Assembly: GCA_947095585.1 (NCBI GenBank)
Contig: OX352761.1
Location: 84,311,919 to 84,375,918 of the forward strand
Reading direction: 5' to 3'
DNA: 64,000 nucleotides
Source of the DNA: Nephrocerus scutellatus
Lineage: Eukaryota > Arthropoda > Insecta > Diptera > Pipunculidae
Under the pieces are notes generated by a model. It did no database searches and was not told the DNA's origin. It saw only the letters and a list, made by a program, of their open reading frames with translations. Each line of letters opens with the position of its first letter. The first letter of the stretch is position 1. Below are positions 1 to 9,340 of the stretch, piece by piece. The translations under genes and the position numbers were made by a program.

Positions 1-398
1 AATAACACCACAAAATAATATTTCATACATGAAAGCCAAAGTTAAAAAGTTAATTCCACCGAAAATTGGGGAACGAAGAATTACTGTTAAATTCATATCA
101 CACTTAAATAAGACAAAATAAATATATTTATACTTATACTTATTATTAGCGAATTACATATATCTTGATTTTTTTAAAGGGAGAATTATTTGTTAAAGTA
201 ACGTTATAAAACGTATACACTGTAAGTCATAATACGTTGGATTTGGTGAAACTATTGCCATATTTTGTGTCACAGCTTTGTGCTGCTAAGCAAAATTTGT
301 TGTCTATTATATAATATGCAGACTTTTAAATTTGCATACCTGCAATACAAATTGTATAATATACGGTTTTAGATACCTAACTACATGTTCCTTTTTAG
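1..398. other. AT-rich spacer, no gene seen
   Basis: No coding frame of recognisable content and no structured repeat were found. The last bases (391-398, CTTTTTAG) form the left copy of the probable target duplication of the next element. Confidence 0.6.
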
Positions 399-958
399 GG
401 GTAACCGGCCGATTCCACTAGCACAATTCCACTGGCACAATTCCACTTGGCACAATTCCCCTGGGGAACAATTAACTGGTATAGTTACACGGAAACGCAA
501 ATACACACATTAATACTTTATTTGCGTTGGCATGGTTTTAATTGTACAAAAAAAAAAAACAATCGCGCTCGCAATTTACCACCCTAAATGCGTTTAATAT
601 TTTATTTGCGTAGGCTTGGTTTTTTTCATTATCGTTTATCGTTGTTTATGGTTTTTTTTTTTCCAAATATTTTGGAATTTTTATGTTACATTCGTATTCT
701 TTCTTTAGGTAACCTTTAAAGTTTATCTTTTCTTATATTTAAACGAATTCAACTTTCATAATTTTACTTTTTGATTATCACGTGTGCGATTTACCACCCT
801 AAATTCATTTGATTATCAAAAAGTTAAATCGTGCAAGTTGAATTGTGCCAAGTGAAATTGTGCCCAGTGGAATTGTGCCAAATGGAATTGTGCCAAATGG
901 AATTGTGCCAGTGGAGTTGTGTCCAGTGGAATTGTGTCTAGTGAAATAGGCCTAGCAT
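399..958. mobile_element. Foldback-like element with repetitive inverted ends
   Basis: Both ends are made of tandem copies of a short motif, CACAATTCCACTGG, at about 417-475, and the reverse complement of it at about 835-945. The two arms are therefore inverted repeats that are internally repetitive, the hallmark of Foldback elements. The 8-bp word CTTTTTAG lies at 391-398 and again at 959-966 and is a likely target site duplication. The interior (480-835) holds two or three diverged copies of a segment containing TTTACCACCCTAAAT and TTTATTTGCGT. No coding capacity is present. It could instead be an unrelated MITE with a repetitive terminal region. Confidence 0.6.
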
Positions 959-1225
959 CTTTTTAGAGGGTTTCGATAAAGAATACAATTCAAAAAAAAA
1001 ATATTTTATCTAAGACCTTAATTGTATTCTCTTAAAGTTATTTTATAACCTGTATTATATATTCAGACGCATTCTTACGACAATTCTGAGCGGAATCTAA
1101 TCATTTTGTAATTATCCAAATTAGCCGCTACGGTCAAAATACCTATATCAACGTCTCAAAAAATTCATTTAATATATATACTTATATTTATAATTGATAA
1201 TTTTGTTCTGTTATGATTTTATTTG

Positions 1226-1355
1226 TGGGGCCGTGGTTCAGTGGATAAGAGCATGGCTTCTGAGCAGGAGGTTCGCGGTTCGAATCCCAGTAACACCAAA
1301 AGTATTTTTCTAGGCCTTGGACCGCAATGGTTTGTCGTGCCTAATATTATTATTA
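1226..1355 (+). mobile_element. tRNA-derived SINE, short copy
   Basis: The head resembles a tRNA: an A-box-like TGGTTCAGTGG at 1234-1244 and a B-box-like GGTTCGAATCC about 45 bp further on, followed by a CACCA-like end. These are RNA polymerase III internal promoter signals. The tail reads AGGCCTTGGACCGCAATGG and ends in an ATT microsatellite. The element is flanked by a perfect 15-bp duplication, TTATGATTTTATTTG, at 1211-1225 and 1356-1370, so it moved by target-primed reverse transcription. Compared with the copy at 43864-44167 it lacks most of the middle. It is not a functional tRNA gene: the spacing and arms do not form a clean cloverleaf and the tail is non-tRNA. Confidence 0.85.
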
Positions 1356-1370
1356 TTATGATTTTATTTG

Positions 1371-2203
1371 ATAAAATAACGAAGATAGAGAAGGCAATTT
1401 AAACTTCTAAAAGTAAATATTAAAGTAATAAGAAGTCTTACTAACAAATCCTAAGCGGCTACAGTAAACAAAATATAAAGTAATACCACACATATACACA
1501 TACAACACAATTCCAATACGGCCTCGTATTCAGATAATTTAATACAATTTTATAGATTCAATTTAATATTATTATCTTCTGCAATGTATATACAAAACGT
1601 AAGGACTATTTTAATTACATATTTTGAGCAGAGAACTTTTATATGCTTGCCTAAGTAACATTTTAAATTGTAATTATTAAAAAAATACGGGTTGTAAAGA
1701 AACTTATTAAGGTTATCGTTCACTGTTATTTATTTGTGATAAAAAAGAAGGAGATAATAGCTGGCCGTTGTACATATCTTTTATACTTATTTTTATTTAA
1801 TTTCTTGTTTGATTAATACGAAATTAAAAAAGTGTACCAGATTTTGACGATAGTAAAATCCGAAGAAAACTAGATTAAAAACAATAAAACAATAAACTGT
1901 TCGTTTTTCGTTCGCAAATCAATCTTTGCAACAAACTCTACCACCTTGAAACTACATATATATACTACTCTTATTATAACATATTAAAAATACTAAAACT
2001 AGCATAAAATTAATGTTTAAATTTTTTAACATTTGAATTCCAATTGGTTTTCATATCCTTAACTAAATTCAAATTTATAACGCAAGCTAATGAAATTTAT
2101 ACTTTCCTTTTTTTAAAAAAGTTTGTGCTTATTAGTATTATTAAAATTAATTTAAATTAAAATACTTATAACTACATATTTTAATTGTGAAGAATGTATT
2201 ACC
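1371..2203. other. AT-rich spacer, no gene seen
   Basis: Only AT-rich sequence is seen. There is no frame with recognisable protein content and no clear repeat. Confidence 0.6.
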
Positions 2204-2313
2204 GTTTTTAACAGGGTAAGGAATGTGCAATTAGAAGGCGCACGCACTCGTGCGTTAATCGCAAATGAGTTGATTTAATGACTCGTGAGTTGGTAAGAAT
2301 TCAAAATCATATA

Positions 2314-3577
2314 CAGGGTGACTGACACGAAGTGTCACAGAATTTTTATTTTTTGATGAATTTTATTGAATCAAAGTAAAAAATTTTGACAAATATTTAA
2401 ACTTTCAAATTGCAGTTTTGGATTTGGCCACCCTTAGCCACGATTATGGCATTCAAACGGCCGGCAAAGCTATTGCATGCAGCACGAAAGTGGCTCTGCG
2501 GTATTTTGGCTCATTCCCGGCGAAGCGCTTGCTTGAGATGATCGACACTTTGGTATTTTTTTTGTCCCAACCTTGCTCTTCAAAATACCCCAAACCGAGA
2601 AATCTAGCGGATTTGCATCCGGTGAATTTGATGGCCATTGGGCAGTGGAAATGAACCGCGGAACGTTGTTTCTCATCTTGATTGACGCGCGCTTTATGAC
2701 TCGGCGCCGAATCCTGTTGAAATGTCCAGGCATTGCGGCCGAAATGTTTTTGTGCCCAAGGCTTCAACGCTCCATCCAACACATGATCCCGCTAAATTTG
2801 AAGATTTATCTTGGTTTGACAGGTTCAAAAAAACGAGCGGTGAACGGCTTTCGGCCGTTACTGCGGCCCAAACCATCACCATCGGCGGCACTTGGTTTCG
2901 AGTGACAATCCGTTGGTGCAAATTTTCAGTAGAACGGCCGGTCAAGTAAATCCGGTCCTTTTGCTTGTTTACATATTGCTCAATAACGAACGGTGACTCA
3001 TCGGAGAAAACCAAATTCGGCAAATCGCCATTTCCGTGCAAGTGTAACAACTCCTTTTCTCTTTCCACTTTTTTTTAACATGGTTTTTTGGAATTTCAAG
3101 GCCTTTAGTCCAAGCTGATCTTTCAATATGTGCTGCATCCATTCGAGCGAAATGTTCGCCTTACGAGCTATTTTTCTGGCGCTACGGCGCGTATTCCGAG
3201 CCAATTTGGCCTTCGCCTTCCGAATGATATCCGCCGATGTTGCAGTGCGTTTCGGTCCACCACCATGGCGTTTTGCAATGCTGCCAGTATCGTTATAACG
3301 ATTTATGGTGCGATACACAAACATTTTATTCACATGTAGATGTTTTAACTGGTTAAAAATCTGCGGCTGTGGTTTTCCAGCCAAAAATAGAGCAATCACA
3401 CTATTACGCTTGAATTCCATTGGGGATAACTTTTTTCTGAATATTCCCACACTAAAACTCTTGTACGCTTGTAAACAATGGAATGAACTGTCATTAGTTT
3501 AATTTGAGCTCTCTGTCATCACTGTTTTGGCAGCAATGACAGTCTGAAGTTGGTAACACTTCGTGTCAGCCGCCCGG
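2314..3577 (-). mobile_element. mariner-like element, copy A
   Basis: The element has terminal inverted repeats of about 22 bp (left CAGGGTGACTGACACGAAG; the right end carries its imperfect complement ending GCCCGG) and is flanked by TA dinucleotides at 2312-2313 and 3578-3579, the mariner target. The length of 1264 bp is normal for mariner. It encodes a broken transposase on the minus strand and lies within the hAT MITE. A second copy is at 4701-5893. Confidence 0.9.
2397..3420 (-). pseudogene. mariner transposase, frameshifted (copy A)
   Basis: This would be a cut-and-paste transposase of about 340 residues, the usual mariner length. The start is taken at the MEFKRNSV methionine (3420). 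The N-terminal part (3420 to about 3070) carries helix-turn-helix DNA-binding sequence with KRTATSADIIRKAKAKL. The catalytic part reads FSDESPF (first Asp), FQQDSAPSHK (second Asp) and NSPDANPLDF (third Asp). At least three breaks are visible: a +1 shift at the A8 run near 3069-3076, a further shift near 2690, and an in-frame stop in the C-terminal part near 2510. The normal stop is at 2397. The gene is inactive as written. Confidence 0.88.
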
Positions 3578-4079
3578 TATAACACATTGAAACATTGACG
3601 TAAAATTATTTATTTTCATTTTTATATTTGTTTTCAATATATTTAATTTAATTTTATATTAAAGTATGTAAATATAAATTAGAAAATTGTAGAAAATCAA
3701 AATATAATTTATACGGAAAAATATTTGTAATCAGATATTAAGTTTTGATTTTTTTTGTAACTATTGTTGAATGCTTCACAAATATTTGCGTGGCAGAGCT
3801 GCAAGAACAACTTGAAAAAGTTGATACAGTTCATGATAGTGTCTATACACTCTATCGGTCTTTTTTAATTTTCTTCGCATAATAATATATTCAGTTTTAA
3901 TAATTTATTCAAACTTATTTTTGTTGACGATTTCGAATGTGCACTTATTATTTCTCATTTGTTACAACATTTTTTTTGAAATTGAATTATATCTCATGTT
4001 CGCATTAAAGCGTGCATATTCTAATTCCGATAAACTCACTCATTAAGATGAGTGTGCGTTTCCTTACCCTGGTTTTTAA

Positions 4080-4700
4080 CAATAAAAAAATGGCGTAACC
4101 TAATTAAATTTCTTTATGCACATAACTCCATAAATTAATAAAAGAAATTAGCATAATAACAACGTGGCCAAATACACTCCTTTAAAATTTTAGAAGATGA
4201 ATAAAAACATTAGGTTGCATTTTTAATATGTAGCTACACAACCAGGTAGCTGAGATTGTATTTAATAGTGGAGATTGTATTTAATAGTGGCTAACAAGAG
4301 TAGCTCTTTATATCGAAATAATTTTTTTTTAATAATAGTTGTATAACTCTAAGGTTATAATTCGAAAAATACCTTCTTATTCAGCTTGAAAATTTGTCAA
4401 CGAATTTTAAGTTATTATAACTTAACAATGAAAATGCTCAGTTCTATTTTCTTAAAAAATAAAAAATCTCAACTGAAATACTTCAGTAAATTTATTAACA
4501 TTTTTAAATAATATATTCTATGTATAATTATAAATAGTTGGTAATATAAAAACATTAGGGTAAATTAAAATCACATAAAATAAATATTGGCGGTAAGGTG
4601 CTGTATTCATTGATGATACTCGTGTGTTGCATGGGAGGAATTTATTTGTTATTTTTTTTATTGTAGCAATATTTTTACTTTCCAAAACGGCATAACTGTG
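4080..4700. other. AT-rich spacer
   Basis: There is no recognisable coding content. It contains one short tandem duplication (4252-4289) and long A/T tracts. Confidence 0.55.
4252..4289. repeat. 19-bp direct tandem duplication
   Basis: GAGATTGTATTTAATAGTG occurs twice in immediate succession (4252-4270 and 4271-4289). Confidence 0.85.
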
Positions 4701-5893
4701 CAGGGTGACTGACACTAAGTGTTACCAAAACAAAACGCCACAGAATTTTTATTTTTTGATGAATTTTATTGAATCAAAGTAAAAAATGTTCACAAATATT
4801 TAAGTTTTCGAATTGCATTAGCAGTTTTCGATTTGGCCAACCTTAGCCGCGATTATGGCCTTGCTTGAGATGATCGACACTTTGGTATTTTTTGTCCCAA
4901 CCTCTTCAAAAATACCCCAAACCAAGAAATCTATCGGATTTGCATCCGGTGAATTTGGTGGCCATTGGGCATTGGAAATGAACCGAGGAACGTTGTTTTT
5001 CAGCCAATCTTGATTGACGCGCGCTTTATGACTCGGCGCCGAGTCCTGTTGAAATGTCCAGGCTCTGCGGCCGAAATTTTTTGTGCCCAGGGCTTCAACG
5101 CTTCCTCCAACACACGATCCCGATAAATTATAAGATTTATCTTGGTTTGGCAGGTTCAAAAAAACGAGCGGTGAACGGCTTTCGGCCGTTACGGCGGCCC
5201 AAACCATCACCATCGGCGGCACTTGGTTTCGAGTGACAATCCGTTGGTGAAAATTTTCAGTAGAACGGCCGGTCAAGTAAATCCGGTCCTTTTGCTTGTT
5301 TACATATTGCTCAATAACGAACGGTGACTCATCGGAGAAAACCAAATTCGGCAAATCGCCATTTCCGTGCAAGTGTAACAACTCCTTTTCTCTTTCCACT
5401 TTTTTTTAACATGGTTTTTTGGAATTTCAAGGCCTTTAGTCCAAGATGATCTTTCAATATGTGCTGCATCCATTCGAGCGAAATGTTCGCCTTACGAGCT
5501 ATTTTTCTGGCACTACGGCGCGTATTCCGAGCCAATTTGGCCTTCGCCTTCCGAATGATATCCGCCGATGTTGCAGTGCGTTTCGGTCCACCACCATGGC
5601 GTTTTGCAATGCTGCCAGTATCGTTATAACGATTTATGGTGCGATACACAAACATTTTATTCACATGCAGATGTTTTAACTGGTTAACAATCTGCGGCTG
5701 TTGTTTTCCAGCCAAAAATAGAGCAATCACACTATTACGCTTGAATTCCATTGCGGATAACTTTTTTTCTGAATATTTCCCACTTTTGTACGGTTGTAAA
5801 CAAAGGAACTAGTGTAAATTTGAGCGCTCTGTCATCACTGGTTTGACAGCAATGACAGTCTGAAATTGATAACACTTAGTATCAATTACCCGG
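4701..5893 (-). mobile_element. mariner-like element, copy B
   Basis: The left end is CAGGGTGACTGACACTAAG, and the right end is its imperfect complement closing with ACCCGG before TATA. The right flank has the expected TA (5894-5895) but the left flank reads GTG, so the left TA is mutated or lost. The copy is homologous to copy A along its length but keeps a stretch at the left end that A lacks (between GTTACC and CGCCACAG). It is 1193 bp long. Confidence 0.88.
4818..5751 (-). pseudogene. mariner transposase, frameshifted (copy B)
   Basis: The N-terminal DNA-binding half is open from 5751 to 5329 and the catalytic half from 5399 to 4818. The two overlapping frames are joined at a run of eight A on the minus strand (about 5401-5408). 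The catalytic half keeps FSDESPF, FQQDSAPSHK and NSPDANPIDF. Counting residues between the second and third Asp gives 37, so this belongs to the DD37D (maT/mori-like) group rather than classical D34D mariner. The A8 frameshift is at the same place as in copy A. The last part is shortened relative to A, with an earlier stop. Whether the A8 shift is decay inherited from the source copy or a slippery site is not decided by the sequence. Confidence 0.88.
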
Positions 5894-5895
5894 TA

Positions 5896-6490
5896 TAGAT
5901 TGCAATAAAACGAATGGTTGAGGCGCTGCCCTGTCGGTCGCTATACTGTAATACTCGTATGATATGTTTATAAATATTTATGTATTTTATTGTCAGTTCC
6001 AGTAAGATTATAATTAAATGTACTCCATAAAATAGACAACATACTTCAAAAATACATGTTGTTTTTTATTTATATTGTAGTTGCGTTAATTTTGTAATTA
6101 AAATTTTTGTACATAAAATATTAGGGCTGGTATTTATGGTAGTGGCCAAGAGCAGTACGTTTTTGAAAACTTTATTTTTACAAATTTTGATTTTCCATTT
6201 TCCTCCATGAACTAAAATTACCAATGCTTAAAATTAAAATATTATTGATACTGTATGTATTTATGTTTCGAAACATAAATCTATCATTATAATTAAAATA
6301 ATTATACATTTAAAGTGATATAAATTATAACTTAAATATGTTATTAATAAAAAATATTTCAAAGAACATCACAGGTTTAATATTTCCATAGTAGAAAACT
6401 TTTAAGGGAATTGTTTCTTTAGATGAATATATTGTGAAAACTTGAGAGAGTTAAGTATGATAAGGGCGTAGGGAAATTTACAAAAACTCC
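5896..6490. other. AT-rich spacer, no gene seen
   Basis: No recognisable gene, repeat or element end was found in this stretch. Confidence 0.5.
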
Positions 6491-6499
6491 AATTAAAAG

Positions 6500-6690
6500 G
6501 AAAAACTCCTATCTTAATATAAATTAATTGAGCGCACTGTATTTTACAGTGTGTCCATAATTTGCAAAAATGCCTATCTAAATAAAAATTAATTGAGCGC
6601 ACAATATTTTACAGTGTCCATAAGTTTTGAACACGTTTTTTAAATGGAAAAACTCATTTCTGAATATAAACTAATTGAGTAATGAAATCC
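6500..6690. repeat. Diverged tandem repeat, about 70 bp, three partial units
   Basis: A segment with CTATCTTAATATAAATTAAT, TTGAGCGCA and ATTTTACAGTGT(GT)CCATAA recurs at about 6508-6560 and 6571-6622. A shorter third unit (AAACTCATTTCTGAATATAA, then CTAATTGAGT) lies near 6650-6680. Units are diverged, so the repeat is old. Nothing coding is associated. Confidence 0.55.
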
Positions 6691-7128
6691 CATCATCACC
6701 TCACTTTGTATGGAAAAACTCAATCATATGAGTATTTATTGATCTACCTTCCGTTTAAATTATACCATGCCACGCTGTGTAGACCTATTAGACCTACTTA
6801 GGACCCACCATTTTTTACGAACGCCTCTTTTTTACTTTTATGGAAAATTCAGTTTTTTGACTACCGCTGGCAAGGATGGTTCGATTTGTCCAATTTTATT
6901 TTATTGATACTTACCTACCTATATTACTTTTCATTTGTTACAAATTAACGCCTAAAGCCTCTTCAAATAATTTAGAAAAATGCATTTTTCGGAAAGAAAA
7001 TTTTGGATGCCCCTCCCACCTAAAAGGGGCGTTTCACAAAAACAAGATGGTGATTTTCAAAGTCTGCTCAATTGGAGCTTTCATGGGAGGTGTGTCCGAA
7101 AGCTCAAATCTCCAAAAACCTGAAAGGT
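6691..7128. other. Spacer, possibly the outer part of a PIF/Harbinger remnant
   Basis: An open frame spans 6876-7202 but its content is not recognisable and it is composed of sequence that overlaps the MADF fragment in another frame. The word GGGGCGTTTCACAAAAAC near 7025 looks like a transposon end but no inverted partner was found. Confidence 0.35.
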
Positions 7129-7486
7129 GGAAATATAAAGTTTTGGGAGGAATTCCTCCTCGAATTGTACAAACAACTACCGGTTTTATGGCGAGTAAAT
7201 AGTGATGAATACAGTAATCGGGTTTTGAAAGCGGATGCTTAACAAAAGATGGTTGCAAAATTAATCGATATGGTGGTTGGAAAAATAAATTCTTTTCGCA
7301 ACAACTATCGGCGGGATTTAAAAAAAAAATCAACAAAGCCAGGAATCGGGGGCTGGAGCAGAAGACATCTTCGAGTCTACGTTGTGTTACTTCGACATTT
7401 TGGGATTCCTCGAAGACCAAGAGGCTTCTTTAGAACGAAGATCAACAATCACGCATGAAAATAATTCTAACAGAAGTGGTAAGTAA
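7129..7486 (+). pseudogene. MADF-domain protein fragment (Harbinger partner ORF)
   Basis: Reading from about 7141 gives FWEEFLLELYKQLPVLW, then SDEYSNRVLKADA, a TAA stop, and QKMVAKLI. Next comes KINSFRNNYRRDLKKKS and, after a frame change near 7345, a block with LCYFDILGFLEDQEAS ending at a TAA at 7484-7486. The spacing of W, LPVLW, FRNNYRR and the aromatic segment matches the MADF DNA-binding domain. PIF/Harbinger transposons encode a Myb/SANT- or MADF-type partner protein that helps the transposase bind DNA, and a Harbinger transposase fragment lies next door in convergent orientation. The stop and frameshift mark it as a pseudogene. A decayed host MADF gene is the alternative. Confidence 0.6.
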
Positions 7487-7494
7487 TTTAATAT

Positions 7495-7923
7495 TTATTT
7501 AATATGAAAAGTGCAGAATCTGTTCTTAAATTTCTTTATTACATAGTTTTTCATACATTTCATTTTGCCACGGCACTGTACCCGAGTATTAAAATATTTA
7601 CAAAATTTGTTTCGTACATCTTTTGCCTCATTACTTGGATTACGTGCTTCAGTAGAGCCAATATTATCAAGATGAAAATCTTCGATACGCCAGTTGGCAT
7701 TTTGAATTTGGACTAAGTTTTTGTCTTCTATGTCGAAGCCATTTTGCAAATAAATTGTTTCTTGCTTTTGTCTCAAATAATTGTGCAAAGCTAATGCTAT
7801 TGTTGAAACCTTATCAGGGTCTAAATTTTTAGTTTTTAATAATATTCTAAATCAAGAAGCAAATATACCAAATATATTTTCTACTATTCGTTTAGCACGC
7901 GACAGTTGGAAGGTTTCATAACA
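7495..7923 (-). pseudogene. PIF/Harbinger transposase C-terminus
   Basis: The minus strand from 7923 reads CYETFQLSRAKRIVENIFG, a stop, FRILLKTKNLDPDKVSTIA and ALHNYLRQ, ending EARNPSNEAKDVRNKFCKYF. This is the end of the DDE nuclease of Harbinger transposases: LSRAKRIVEN holds the usual third catalytic acidic residue (the E of VEN), and ALHNYLR is the typical following helix. The first two catalytic Asp residues and the N-terminus are missing and one in-frame stop is present, so only a fossil is left. It lies tail to tail with the MADF fragment, the usual layout of a two-gene Harbinger element. Confidence 0.75.
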
Positions 7924-8280
7924 TTGTTACGAAAAGTAGTTAGTACCACAGATAATGGGATTCGAATCCTAGATACATGCTCGTCCAAAAAAAAACCACT
8001 ATAATTAGAATTAAAAATAGCATACTTTTAGGCTTTAAGACTTTAGATTATTTGAAATATGAAATGTAACCTCCTGCAAGTTTGAATTATTATGTACTTG
8101 TCAAACTGGTTTGTGGGGTTTGCCCGATTTGTGTGTAGAAACATGATTGAACATGTAGTTTATTTTTATAAGATGACTCATTACATATAAGTATCGTTAG
8201 TTGTAAATAAGGGAACAAGGCTATAATTTTCTGGTCTTTTCTCGATATTTCAGTCTATAAGATTGGAAGTTTCTAGAAGC
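7924..8280. other. Probable Gypsy2 5' LTR region, low certainty
   Basis: There is no coding content. It lies directly upstream of a TATA box, a repeat-rich leader and a gag-like SAP frame, which is where an LTR U3 would be. No second copy of this sequence exists in the window, so LTR identity cannot be confirmed. Confidence 0.3.
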
Positions 8281-8291
8281 TTTTCAAAGAG

Positions 8292-8298
8292 TATAAAA
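8292..8298 (+). promoter_or_regulatory. TATA box of probable retroelement promoter
   Basis: TATAAAA is followed about 30 bp later by a purine/pyrimidine start-like context (GAGAAACCATT). It is placed upstream of the repeated leader and the SAP-domain frame, so it is a plausible LTR promoter for Gypsy2. Confidence 0.45.
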
Positions 8299-8367
8299 GG
8301 TGGCGTTCGCTGCAGAGAAACCATTATTTAATTGGAATTTAATTTAAATTTTGTGTTAGAAGTGGGA

Positions 8368-8520
8368 TTTTGCAAATCATTAGACAGTTTGTAAAATTTG
8401 CAAATTGCGAGACAATAAAATTTTACAAATCGTGGAACAATAATTTAATTGGCGATTTTCAAATCTTGGGACAGTAAATAAATAAAAAGAAATTTTACAA
8501 ATTGATAAACAGTAAATTAT
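8368..8520 (+). repeat. Five-unit repeat in retroelement leader
   Basis: Five diverged units share the form TTTT(G/A/T)CAAAT followed by 4-7 bases and ACA(G/A)TAAA. They start near 8368, 8396, 8421, 8455 and 8492. Spacing is 25-37 bp. The block separates the TATA box from the gag-like frame and so would be in the 5' leader of the transcript. It could be a protein-binding array, by analogy with the su(Hw) sites in the gypsy leader, although the core here is different. Confidence 0.65.
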
Positions 8521-8523
8521 AAA

Positions 8524-8702
8524 ATGGAAAGTGCAGTGATCTTAAAGAAGAGCTTGGAAGGCGAGGTTTAAGCACCTCTGTAAATAAGCAAGAGTTATTT
8601 CTCCATTTACAACAAGTCGTTAAAGGGAAAAGCAGCAAGCTGGTGAAGTGTTCTCAATTAGACGGAGTTAGTGGAGCGAAAACCGTCTACTTCGGAAAAT
8701 AA
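8524..8702 (+). pseudogene. SAP-like gag N-terminus (probable start of Gypsy2 gag)
   Basis: An ATG at 8524 opens a frame that must shift once near 8533 to reach SDLKEELGRRGLSTSVNKQE (8535 onward), then LFLHLQQVV. LKEELGRRGL...NKQEL fits the SAP fold, a short DNA/RNA-binding helix-turn-helix found at the start of gag in several insect Gypsy elements. The frame stops at 8700-8702. The rest of a coiled-coil gag appears only at 19930, after the LINE-X1 and Gypsy1 insertions; joining the two parts is an inference from order and orientation. Confidence 0.5.
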
Positions 8703-8850
8703 AGAAGTGCCAAACATGTAACCAATGTTTAATGCCCTAACTAAATTTGACCAGAAAAAAAAGTGTGCCTTGAGACACACGCAATCAAAAAAATTTCCCA
8801 AAAAAAAAAATAATAAATTTTATTTGAATTAATTGAAAACATTGGATTTT
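8703..8850. other. Short A-rich stretch before LINE-X1
   Basis: This should be Gypsy2 gag by position, but no clear frame is seen. The 5' limit of LINE-X1 is fuzzy between 8830 and 8890. Confidence 0.35.
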
Positions 8851-9340
8851 TTCTTTTTTCATTTTAATTAAAAATTAATTTTTTTTCTTTTATTTCAAGT
8901 TGTGTGTTATATCCTTTAGTGTTTATTGTTGTGCTGGAAAGTTTAAAATTTTGGTGTTTAATTTTTCTTCGTCTAATATCTCTAAGAAAATTTGGAAAAA
9001 AAGACCGCAAACAGACAGTAACGATTCCGAAATAGGCTGCACTGACACAAACTATCAGCAATCAGTGAGGAAAAAAGTATTTTTATTCTAGTTTTTCAAA
9101 TTTTTTAAATAATTTTTTTTATTTAAGTATTTTTTCAGATGCTGAACTTTATTTATAGACTTTCGACTTAGTAGTTGTGCGTGCCTTTTTCGTTTGTAAG
9201 GTCTAATACTACATAGAATCCCTTACGTGTCACTGTTGAGTGGTTGGTTTTTGAGAAATTCTTCTTAGTTTTGTTGTTAAATTTAATATTTTAAATTTTT
9301 TCTTTTATTCTAAACTAATTTTACATTTATTTTCACCATC

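Larger units (their letters stand above)
2212..4071. mobile_element. hAT-type non-autonomous element hosting a mariner
   Basis: The left end begins CAGGGTAAGGAA and the right end closes with TTCCTTACCCTG, a perfect 12-bp terminal inverted repeat with the CAGGG start typical of hAT elements. Both ends are flanked by the 8-bp duplication GTTTTTAA (2204-2211 and 4072-4079), the hAT target size. Removing the mariner copy inside (2314-3577) leaves about 0.6 kb of non-coding sequence, so this is a MITE rather than an autonomous hAT. A palindromic CGCACGCACTCGTGCG lies just inside the left end. The mariner insertion must be younger than the hAT insertion. Confidence 0.85.
7129..7923. mobile_element. 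PIF/Harbinger remnant (two convergent genes)
   Basis: This groups the MADF fragment and the transposase fragment. The terminal inverted repeats and the expected 3-bp target duplication were not found, so outer limits are only those of the recognised coding remains. Confidence 0.6.

Noticed and set aside
1226..1300. A tRNA gene
   Set aside because: A- and B-box-like words are present, but the same head plus a non-tRNA tail recurs at 43864 and both copies have target duplications, so this is a SINE.
7025..7043. Terminal repeat of the Harbinger element (GGGGCGTTTCACAAAAAC)
   Set aside because: No inverted counterpart was found within 1.5 kb on the other side.
7034..7420. 128-residue open frame on the minus strand
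   Set aside because: It is the antisense of the MADF-like fragment, whose plus-strand reading shows recognisable domain spacing; the minus reading has none.
8523..8702. Host SAP-domain gene
   Set aside because: It lies just after a TATA box and a repeated leader, with a frameshift and early stop, and is better explained as the start of a gag gene; not fully excluded.
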